64,000 nucleotides of DNA from Candidatus Poribacteria bacterium (GTDB lineage: Bacteria > Poribacteria > WGA-4E > WGA-3G). The stretch lies in assembly GCA_022821065.1 (NCBI GenBank), contig JAJEEK010000008.1:62001-126000 (forward strand), given 5' to 3'. Shown one piece after another: positions 57,804 to 64,000 of the stretch. The translations under genes were made by a program, and so were the position numbers. Each line of letters opens with the position of its first letter. The first letter of the stretch is position 1. The notes below the pieces were generated by a model, which worked only from the letters and a program-made list of their open reading frames with translations, ran no database searches and had not been told where the DNA came from.

Positions 57804-59711
57804 ATGGATAAACCACCGCGCCTATCAACTGAAAACATCACATGGCGGGCTATTCTGTTAGGACTCTTGTCGCTTCCGCTGAATATCTACCTCGTCGTCC
57901 AGACGGAGACAGTGTGGACGACGCAATACCCGACCACGATGGCGATTATCTTCAACGCCGTCTTTACGCTTTTCCTCGTTGCACTTTTCAATCTGTTCCT
58001 AACGCGCTATCTCCCAAAATGGCAGCTCACACAAGCAGAAATGCTAACGGTGTACCTCATGGTAACACTGGCATGCGTTGTCTGTGGACACGATCTATTA
58101 CAGGCGACGATGTGCGTCTTGGGACACGCATCGTGGTTCGCAACACCAGAGAATGAGTGGCAATCCCTCTTTTTCCGATATATTCCTGACTGGATCGCCG
58201 TCATGAATCGGCGTGCTTTAACCGGCTATTATGAAGGGACATCTAACCTCTTTGAAATCGCGCATATCCGGGCGTGGATGATGCCGGTGTTCGCGTGGTT
58301 GGTATTCTTTTCTGCGCTTGCATTCTCTATGATGATGTTGAGTGTAATTCTCCGTAAACAGTGGATTGAACATGAAAAATTGAGCTATCCGATCATCTTA
58401 CTACCATTTGAGATGACGAAAGGGACGAGTTTCTATCGGAATCGACTCCTCTGGATAGGTTTCGGTGTCGGTTTTGGACTTGATCTGATTAACGGTGTTA
58501 GTTTTCTCTACCCTTACGTACCAAGCATACCTATCCGACACGACATTGGGCTGCTGTTTACAGAAAAACCGCTGAGTGCTATCGGTTCAACGCCGATTCA
58601 TCTGAACCCTTACGCCATCGGTATCGGTTTCCTAATGCCGTTAGATTTGTCGCTTTCTTGTTGGCTGTTCTATCTCTTTTGGAAGGCGCAGCTGGTCTTC
58701 GGGGCAATGACGGGGATGAACCAGACACCGGGGTATCCGCACATTGATATGCAATCGTTGGGCGCGTATTTCGGTCTCTGTTTCTTTGCACTGTGGATAA
58801 CGCACAAGCACTTATGGCAGGTGATCCGTAATATCTTAGGCTTGCAAACGAATCTTGATACCGTAAACGAACCGATGGGGTATCGTGGCGCGTTTTTTGG
58901 GCTGCTGATTAGCGTCGCAGTCATCTTTGGATTTTGTCTGAAGGCGGGGATGTCGTGGTGGGGTGTGCTTGCGTTTTTCAGTATCCATTTCATACTCGTT
59001 TTAGCGTTCACTCGGATGCGCGCAGAACTCGGAACCCCAACGCAAGATTTTTATCGTGCAGGTCCGGGTATTTTTTTGACTTCAATCTTCGGCTCCAGAA
59101 AGATTGGTGCACCGACGTTGACAGGGTTCGCCTTCCTTTATGGGTTCACCCGTAATTACCGTTCGCAACCGATGCCAAATCAATTAGAGGGGTTCAAACT
59201 TGCTGACAAAGGGCGAATCAATACACGTCAACTGCTGTGGGTGATGTGGGGCGCGACGGTCGTTGGACTTTTTATCGGGTTTGTTGCGTTTCTACATGCG
59301 GGTTATCGGCACGGCAGTTTGGGAACATGGCGTGGACAGGAGGCGTTCAACGACTTGCAACGCTGGTTAACGCTCCCGAACGATACAGACTGGCGACACC
59401 TCGGTTTCTTCGGATTCGGTATCTCGCTGACACTCACGACGCTCTTTATGCGTCTGCGATTTATCTGGTGGCAGCTGCATCCGCTTGCCTATCCGCTTGC
59501 GGGTAACTGGAATTTCGGTAGGCTCTGGTTTCCTGTCTTTCTGGCGTGGTTGATAAAGTCGATACTGATTCGCCACGGTGGGATTGGCGCGTACCGCCGA
59601 ACACTGCCCCTCTTCTTCGGGACAATGCTCGGTGAATTTGTGATGGGGAGTCTCTGGGCGATTTTAGGGTTATTTCTCGGACAACGGATGTATTCGTTTA
59701 AGCACTGGTAG
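57804..59711 (+). CDS. Large polytopic inner-membrane protein (DUF6785-like)
   Basis: A 635-residue integral membrane protein with some twelve to fourteen hydrophobic segments. Conserved-looking blocks such as HEKLSYPIILLPFEMTKG, GMNQTPGYPHIDMQSLGAYF, RMRAELGTPTQDFY and LADKGRINTRQLLWV recall the oligopeptide-transporter-like DUF6785/DUF6784 group found in Planctomycetes and related phyla. That placement is from motif memory and needs a profile check. Function is unknown, possibly transport. It starts 24 bases after the Omp85 gene and probably belongs to the same transcript. Confidence 0.62.
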   Translation: MDKPPRLSTENITWRAILLGLLSLPLNIYLVVQTETVWTTQYPTTMAIIFNAVFTLFLVALFNLFLTRYLPKWQLTQAEMLTVYLMVTLACVVCGHDLLQATMCVLGHASWFATPENEWQSLFFRYIPDWIAVMNRRALTGYYEGTSNLFEIAHIRAWMMPVFAWLVFFSALAFSMMMLSVILRKQWIEHEKLSYPIILLPFEMTKGTSFYRNRLLWIGFGVGFGLDLINGVSFLYPYVPSIPIRHDIGLLFTEKPLSAIGSTPIHLNPYAIGIGFLMPLDLSLSCWLFYLFWKAQLVFGAMTGMNQTPGYPHIDMQSLGAYFGLCFFALWITHKHLWQVIRNILGLQTNLDTVNEPMGYRGAFFGLLISVAVIFGFCLKAGMSWWGVLAFFSIHFILVLAFTRMRAELGTPTQDFYRAGPGIFLTSIFGSRKIGAPTLTGFAFLYGFTRNYRSQPMPNQLEGFKLADKGRINTRQLLWVMWGATVVGLFIGFVAFLHAGYRHGSLGTWRGQEAFNDLQRWLTLPNDTDWRHLGFFGFGISLTLTTLFMRLRFIWWQLHPLAYPLAGNWNFGRLWFPVFLAWLIKSILIRHGGIGAYRRTLPLFFGTMLGEFVMGSLWAILGLFLGQRMYSFKHW

Positions 59712-59737
59712 CATGATCCTCTAATGTTCAGACATGC

Positions 59738-60820
59738 CTATCTACCCGCCTTTTGCAAGCGAATACTTCCGGCGGAGGTGCGCAATTTCAACAAGGGACC
59801 CCCACCATTTATGCTACCCTTTAGCCTATTTTTAGGCATCTTTCCTCGTATGACTGAAGCCACTGCAAGTTCTGTTGAAACACGCCCTGCACTGGTTTCT
59901 GCGTCCACGTCAACTGCGATGTCTGACAGAAGGGTGACAGTTATACTTCCCGCCGATGTGTGCAAACTACACGCCTCTTGGGGTTGCCCTGTTAAAGAAG
60001 CCCGAATGGAACCGCTTGAGGTTCTCGCGTTTACAGTTCGGCCGACCCTACCGAGTCTGATACTACCACTCGAAGTTTGCGCCTGAACGTTACCAGCAAC
60101 ATCACCGATTTTAATACTGCCAGCGGACGTTTTCACATCAACAGTACTATCACAAGAGGTAAGTTTAATACTTCCCGCTGACGTGCGTCCCCACACAGTC
60201 CCTTTGATTTTACCAAACCGCAAACTTCCAGCCGAGGTTTCTGCCCGAATATAACCAGCAAGGTCAGTTACCAAAATACCACCGCTTGAGGTGACTAAGT
60301 CAAGGTTGTACTGCCGAGGCACCGTCAATTGAAAGAGAATTTTCAACCGATTCAATTCTTTCCGCCAGTGCCTACGCCCTCGCTTGAACTTTCCCTCAAT
60401 ACGAACATCGGCATCCTTGTGTTCAAAAGTAACTTCAAAATCCTCAACTGCCTCTTTTACCCGCGGGTCCAACTTGGACTTTGATCCATTTTGAACCTTC
60501 CCGTTTATTATAACAACATTATTGACAACATTATTATTATTCCCGACAACATTACCCACGCCCGAATCAGCAGGGCTGAAGATAATAACAGCCTCAACCT
60601 TCTCCTGTTCAGCAGTTTGAACGTCAATAGCACCAAACTCCGACACAATTGTTAAATTCCCACCAGCCTTGACATTATACGTTTTCTCAATCTTCTTCAA
60701 AATGTGTTCCTCTTCAATTGATGTAACGTCTGACGCAGGCTGCGCGTTGGCATTAAGAATCCAAATGATCGGATAAAAAAGCAGTACCGCAAGGACTTTC
60801 AACTTCGTGAACCGTTCCAT
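59738..60820 (-). CDS. DUF4097-like exported beta-helix protein
   Basis: A 360-residue exported protein with a signal peptide (LKVLAVLLFYPIIWILNANA) and a right-handed beta-helix of DUF4097/adhesin type built from a repeating SAGSI/SSGSI phrase (TSAGSLRFGKIKGTVWGRT, TSAGSIKIGDVAGNVQAQT, TSSGSIRLGRVGRTVNART and more). A low-complexity Asn/Val-rich stretch (GNVVGNNNNVVNNVVI) sits near residue 90. The repeats would stack into a rod, likely on the cell surface. Gene is convergent with the DUF6785-like gene. AGGAGAAATTCA precedes the ATG. No catalytic residues. Confidence 0.78.
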   Translation of the reverse strand: MERFTKLKVLAVLLFYPIIWILNANAQPASDVTSIEEEHILKKIEKTYNVKAGGNLTIVSEFGAIDVQTAEQEKVEAVIIFSPADSGVGNVVGNNNNVVNNVVIINGKVQNGSKSKLDPRVKEAVEDFEVTFEHKDADVRIEGKFKRGRRHWRKELNRLKILFQLTVPRQYNLDLVTSSGGILVTDLAGYIRAETSAGSLRFGKIKGTVWGRTSAGSIKLTSCDSTVDVKTSAGSIKIGDVAGNVQAQTSSGSIRLGRVGRTVNARTSSGSIRASLTGQPQEACSLHTSAGSITVTLLSDIAVDVDAETSAGRVSTELAVASVIRGKMPKNRLKGSINGGGPLLKLRTSAGSIRLQKAGR

Positions 60821-60870
60821 TGAATTTCTCCTGTTACCTTAGACATTTTTTGTGGTAAAGGGAAGCGCAG

Positions 60871-60906
60871 CCTGCCTGGAAGGTTATAGACGCTGTTCCA
60901 GACAGG
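60871..60906. repeat. Imperfect palindrome between two minus-strand genes
   Basis: CCTGCCTGGAA (60871-60881) and TTCCAGACAGG (60896-60906) pair over 11 positions with one wobble. It separates the Cys/coiled-coil gene from the DUF4097-like gene and may terminate the former. Confidence 0.5.
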
Positions 60907-60912
60907 TGCAGC

Positions 60913-61470
60913 TTACGAGTCGCTATTCTGCTGTTGTGTTCGGATCTCTTGGAGTATCTCGACAACAGTCTCCATTTGTCCCTCAAGTCTGGCGATCCGT
61001 TCTTCGACAGGTGTCGTTGCTTCTGAATCCTCGTCTGAAGTAACTTCGACGGTTTCGACAGTATCAATATCGCTCTCTTGCTCTTGCCCTTTCCAGATAT
61101 CTTTAAGGAAAGTTGGCATTGATTGTCGGACAACCTCACTGACATCTTTGAGTTCGTCACCGATGGTTTTCTTCACGTGGTCAAAGTCGAAATCATCAAC
61201 GCATCCCTCTCTGACGTATGCTGAGACTTGGTGGCACGCGAAGCAGATGTCGCCGAAAGAGGCATCCGTTTCGAGCGGTTCAAACAGTCCGTCGGGTACG
61301 GCACCAAGGTCCGCGAGCAGGTTAAGTGCGTTGTTAAATTGCCGAGCGCACCGTTCGGCACCGTCTGAGAAATGGTCTGTAATCGCAGAAGTTTCTACAA
61401 TACGTGCTGTGGTTTCCAGGAGCCGTAGAAGCCTGCGAATTTCCTTTTGGGATTCATGTTCGTTAGACAT
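60913..61470 (-). CDS. Cys-motif and coiled-coil protein of unknown function
   Basis: A 185-residue soluble protein. The N-terminal half is helical, with a CFAC pair near 75 (DICFACHQVSAYVREGC) that could bind a metal or form a disulfide, and an acidic linker (VETVEVTSDEDSEATTP) leads to a predicted coiled coil (VEERIARLEGQMETVVEIL) at about 155-180. No family match is apparent. AAAAAGGAGACAACC gives a good start at 61470. It lies alone between repeats. Confidence 0.62.
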   Translation of the reverse strand: MSNEHESQKEIRRLLRLLETTARIVETSAITDHFSDGAERCARQFNNALNLLADLGAVPDGLFEPLETDASFGDICFACHQVSAYVREGCVDDFDFDHVKKTIGDELKDVSEVVRQSMPTFLKDIWKGQEQESDIDTVETVEVTSDEDSEATTPVEERIARLEGQMETVVEILQEIRTQQQNSDS

Positions 61471-61497
61471 GGTTGTCTCCTTTTTGAGTCGATTTAC

Positions 61498-61677
61498 TTA
61501 TATAGAGTCCGTTTAGATTGAAAAGGATAGTACAAAATACAACTTGCGCCATTCTTTCCACAAATGGGCACAAATAGACAGGAAAACCAAAAATGGAACG
61601 GTAATTTCCGAGGCTGCCTATCAGATTTGTCTATATAGAGTCCTCTTAAACCAAAAGGAGAGTAAAAAACACAAAAA
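61498..61677. repeat. Two direct repeats of about 46 bp
   Basis: TATAGAGTCC followed by an AT-rich AAAAGGA stretch occurs at 61498-61543 and again at 61632-61677, about 134 bases apart. The copies share TATATAGAGTCC, AAAAGGA and AGTA blocks but differ elsewhere. No gene is seen between 61471 and 61711. Confidence 0.5.
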
Positions 61678-61711
61678 TTCAATAAGACTTAGGAATTATT
61701 GACACTTCACC

Positions 61712-62926
61712 TCAAACAGTTTCGGATTTTAATTCACCGACGTTTCGACGGACCTTGATAACGGCTTTAATAATGTCTTCTATGTCCCCCTCATTTGCCA
61801 TGAGGATGTTTTGGCTTAGGGAGAGTCCTGTTTGACATACCTTTTCGGTTTCAGGACAGTGTACATCGTCGAAATCGAGACCTTGACCGAATAGATTAGA
61901 AGCGAGAAACGAGGCGCGGTACATCGGCGTGGAATACCAGTATCCCATCGGTATACCTTCAGCACGCATTGCTCGGAGAAAGGTCTCACGTGAGATGCCT
62001 TCAAATTCCTCAGAATCAAAGAGTGCTTTATACCCGTGACATCCGCCGCGCGTCGCACGCGGGTCCAACGGTGTAACTTTAATACCTGGTACCTCACCGA
62101 GCCAACCGTCTAACCATCGCATGTTTTTGTGGCGGTGGTTGGTCTCAGCTTCAAGCCGCGTGAGGCGAGAGAGCAGAAGCCCGGCTTGCCATTCCGTCAT
62201 TCGGAAGTTGCCGCCGAAGGGTTCCGCTACGCCGAATTCGGCATCAGGCAGTGTGCGCCCACAATTGTGTAGTGCATAAGCACGTTCATAGAGCTCCCGA
62301 TCGTTCATTAAAACGATACCGCCTTCACCTGCACAAAGGTTTTTCGAGGACTGAAAGCTGAAGCATCCGAAATGTCCCCAACTGCCGACCCCGCGTCCGC
62401 GCCACTCTGCGCCGTGTGCTTGTGCACAATCTTCGACGATCTTAAGATCGTGTCGGTTCGCGATGTCAACGAGTGCATCCAAATCTGCTGGATAACCTGC
62501 GATATGAACGGGTAGAATAACTTTCGTCTTTTCCGTTATTGCGGCTTCCACTTTGGAGGCATCCAGTAGGAAACTGTCGGGAGCAGTATCGACAAAGACC
62601 GGCACGGCGTGCGTCATCAGAATCGCGACGACTGTCGCTTGGAAGGTATAGGGTGTCGTGATAACTTCATCATCCGGACAAACACCAGCGGCTTTTAGGG
62701 CGATATAAAGCGCGGATGTACCGCTATTAACACAAACGCCATACTTTGCCCCTTGGAATTCGGCGAACTGTTGTGCAAATTCTGGAACCTTCGGTCCACC
62801 AACACCCCATTGTCCGCTTTTGTAAATACTTTCAAACGCTTCGATATCGGCAGGATCCTGTGTGGGCCAAGTAGGATAACCGGCTGTTCGGACAGGTTCG
62901 CCGCCGTTTATTGCCAATGTTGCCAT
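61712..62926 (-). CDS. DegT/DnrJ/EryC1/StrS family aminotransferase
   Basis: A 404-residue PLP-dependent sugar aminotransferase (or related dehydratase) that adds an amino group to keto-sugars in glycan or antibiotic sugar synthesis. The PLP lysine is K195 (CFSFQSSKNLCAGEGG), and the N-terminus INGGEPVR plus GGPKVPEFAQQFAEFQGAKY follow the family pattern. The GGEPVR start is typical of scyllo-inosose or 3-amino-5-hydroxybenzoate-type members, so inositol-derived or aromatic amino sugars are possible. I start at 62926 with GGGGG upstream; an earlier ATG at 62944 is possible. Confidence 0.9.
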   Translation of the reverse strand: MATLAINGGEPVRTAGYPTWPTQDPADIEAFESIYKSGQWGVGGPKVPEFAQQFAEFQGAKYGVCVNSGTSALYIALKAAGVCPDDEVITTPYTFQATVVAILMTHAVPVFVDTAPDSFLLDASKVEAAITEKTKVILPVHIAGYPADLDALVDIANRHDLKIVEDCAQAHGAEWRGRGVGSWGHFGCFSFQSSKNLCAGEGGIVLMNDRELYERAYALHNCGRTLPDAEFGVAEPFGGNFRMTEWQAGLLLSRLTRLEAETNHRHKNMRWLDGWLGEVPGIKVTPLDPRATRGGCHGYKALFDSEEFEGISRETFLRAMRAEGIPMGYWYSTPMYRASFLASNLFGQGLDFDDVHCPETEKVCQTGLSLSQNILMANEGDIEDIIKAVIKVRRNVGELKSETV

Positions 62927-62947
62927 CTTTTCATCCCCCTTCAATCT

Positions 62948-63502
62948 TTACGCTAACTTTTCTACATAATCCTGCAAATCTGGTAGTTGTGCTCTATCAA
63001 ACACGTTTTGTAAAAGAGAATCTAAATGACCCTCTTCAACCTTAGCAATCAATGTGTTGAGAACATCTCGTGCTTTTCTTTTTAATTCAGTGTCAATCGC
63101 GCCGATTTGGATTGCCTCTTCAAACTCGTCTTCATCCTGAATTTGGTATGTGCCGTTTGGGTTTATCCAGAGGTCCAAAAATAGATCGGTTATCTCGAAA
63201 CAGTCAAGTTTGCCTGTCGCATTTATGTTTCGTTTGACAGGTTTCATAATATCACAGTAATAGCCGGTCCACTCGTTATCCAGATTGTAAATTTTGCCGA
63301 CATCATACCACAATCCTGTAAACACAAACCAGATGGCGGCGAAGTTATCCCCTAAAACTGTTTCACCGTTTTGAACGATCGGTGAAGAAGGTTTAACCCG
63401 TTGAGACGTAACAATGACCTTCTCGTCTACATAAAGCAATTCCTGTTGAAAGTGATTAACGCGGTTTGGCGGTCTTTTATAGGTAAGTGTTACAGTCTCC
63501 AT
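62948..63502 (-). CDS. DUF402 domain protein
   Basis: A 184-residue protein with a DUF402 core (FTGLWYDVGKIYNLDNEWTGYYCDIMKPV) in the first half, followed by an acidic FDLWINPNGTYQIQDEDE-like middle and a helical C-terminus. DUF402/FomD-like proteins hydrolyse nucleoside mono/diphosphate esters or bind nucleotides in the few studied cases. I start at the METVTLTYKRPPNRV methionine (63502) with AAGGA upstream; the upstream 54 codons of the open frame are not supported. It lies 21 bases upstream of the DegT gene on the same strand. Confidence 0.72.
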   Translation of the reverse strand: METVTLTYKRPPNRVNHFQQELLYVDEKVIVTSQRVKPSSPIVQNGETVLGDNFAAIWFVFTGLWYDVGKIYNLDNEWTGYYCDIMKPVKRNINATGKLDCFEITDLFLDLWINPNGTYQIQDEDEFEEAIQIGAIDTELKRKARDVLNTLIAKVEEGHLDSLLQNVFDRAQLPDLQDYVEKLA

Positions 63503-63578
63503 TTTTTTAAATTTTCCTTGCGGTTTGTTGAGGTTAACTTGGCAAAAGATGTGCTTCTTCGTAGCGTCCCTCTCCAGA

Positions 63579-64000
63579 TCACCCGTTGTTTTGTGCTGAG
63601 TGGTAAGACGCAATTGCTTCACGGAAGGCTTTGATATGCTTCGGGGTCGTCCCACAACAGCCACCTATCAAGTAAGCACCGGCTTCGATGAGTGCCGGAA
63701 TATGGCTCGCCATCTCGTTAGGTGTCTGCGTATAGACGGTATTATGGTTTTTGTCGAGTTTCGGCATGCCGGCGTTCGGATACGCCATCATCCATTTCCC
63801 ATTGACCCCTTTTTCGGTGAGGGCAGTCTGCAGCTGCTGTGTGCCAACAATCGCGTAGGGCATCCCGGTATGTTCGTCACGTCTGGATTCCGCGCCGCAG
63901 TTCACACCGAGGATACTAACGGCATCTAACAGAGCACCATCTCCAGAAAATTCACTGTTCGTGAGAATCTCAAGCAGATCGGCGGGAGAGTTCCCCCAAT
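63579..64000 (-). CDS. Homocysteine S-methyltransferase, partial
   Basis: The C-terminal 140 or so residues of a homocysteine S-methyltransferase/BHMT-type TIM barrel; the 5' part lies beyond the window edge. The reading frame continues past the inner GTG to the right end as WGNSPADLLEILTNSEFSG and so on. Zinc ligands are visible as the cysteine in GVNCGAES and the CC pair in IGGCCGTTPKHI near the C-terminus. Such enzymes methylate homocysteine using betaine, S-methylmethionine or folate (MetH module). The donor cannot be decided from this fragment. Confidence 0.88.
   Translation of the reverse strand, partial: WGNSPADLLEILTNSEFSGDGALLDAVSILGVNCGAESRRDEHTGMPYAIVGTQQLQTALTEKGVNGKWMMAYPNAGMPKLDKNHNTVYTQTPNEMASHIPALIEAGAYLIGGCCGTTPKHIKAFREAIASYHSAQNNG

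Noticed and set aside
61494-61682. 62-codon minus-strand open frame with two similar halves
   Set aside because: The halves reflect the nucleotide-level direct repeats, and no ribosome-binding site is present.
1-64000. tRNA, rRNA and CRISPR arrays
   Set aside because: I looked for tRNA-like cloverleaf sequences, conserved rRNA stretches and evenly spaced direct repeats and found none that I could support.

Overview
The window reads as bacterial chromosome with about 60 protein genes, no rRNA or tRNA that I could find, no CRISPR array and no intact transposase. Gene content points to a diderm, chemoheterotrophic bacterium of the Candidatus Poribacteria type or a near relative: three LamG proteins with a shared C-terminal tail, two phytanoyl-CoA dioxygenase-like proteins, a type I sulfatase, a sulfatase-modifying-factor-fold protein, WD40 proteins, two medium-chain dehydrogenases, two sugar-phosphate isomerase-like TIM barrels, and an Omp85 outer-membrane protein. 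The lineage is inferred from this mix and not from a marker gene. Base composition is near 50% GC throughout, so no large foreign island stands out.

Layout. 1-8.1 kb: 2-hydroxyacid dehydrogenase, purine permease, MobA, membrane M28 peptidase, sulfatase, a hicBA toxin-antitoxin pair whose toxin is frameshifted, a glyoxalase-fold protein and a DppA-type aminopeptidase. 8.2-14.4 kb: argS behind a consensus promoter, a class III aminotransferase, MTA phosphorylase, an RNase Z-like protein and a membrane protein. 14.4-16.8 kb: a LamG protein and a TPR lipoprotein on the minus strand. 17-24.3 kb: a plus-strand run of metabolic and surface-sugar genes (HIBADH-type dehydrogenase, sugar nucleotidyltransferase, GT2, class V aminotransferase, DUF4861-like lipoprotein, a TPP half-enzyme, aldo/keto reductase). 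24.3-29.1 kb: a PD-(D/E)XK protein, trpA, a Uma2 protein and clpB. 29.1-40.1 kb: a minus-strand block with two tandem LamG paralogues, a TIM-barrel protein, purN, then an envelope/regulatory set (double vWA protein, anti-sigma, ECF sigma, TPR, FGE-like), then four overlapping small genes (HAD, small acidic protein, SnoaL-like, CADD/TenA-like). 40.5-50.8 kb: dioxygenases, dehydrogenases, WD40 pair, transporters and a TolB-like lipoprotein. 50.8-59.7 kb: methyltransferase, then transglutaminase, BatA-like vWA protein, Omp85 barrel and a polytopic membrane protein. 59.7-64 kb: DUF4097-like exported protein, a Cys/coiled-coil protein, DegT aminotransferase, DUF402 protein and a homocysteine methyltransferase cut by the window edge.

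The intergenic space is unusually rich in small non-coding elements. There is a family of short palindromes with variable but self-complementary arms, usually placed at or just after stop codons; REP-like elements built on a GTAGGAGCGAG/CTCGCGATC pair; a terminal-inverted-repeat element of 178 bp between argS and its neighbour, a relative of which lies in frame inside the BatA-like gene; a 120-bp element with AGGACTTACGCA ends; and a hairpin leader, with paired base changes, found immediately upstream of two unrelated start codons. Several genes have textbook sigma-70 promoters (argS, trpA, the hicBA pair, the TPR lipoprotein, the transglutaminase gene), and two look leaderless.

The most interesting candidates are the hairpin leader shared by the nucleotidyltransferase and WD40 genes, the coding-sequence insertion in the BatA-like gene, the C-terminal tail shared by the LamG proteins, and the transglutaminase-BatA-Omp85 cluster.
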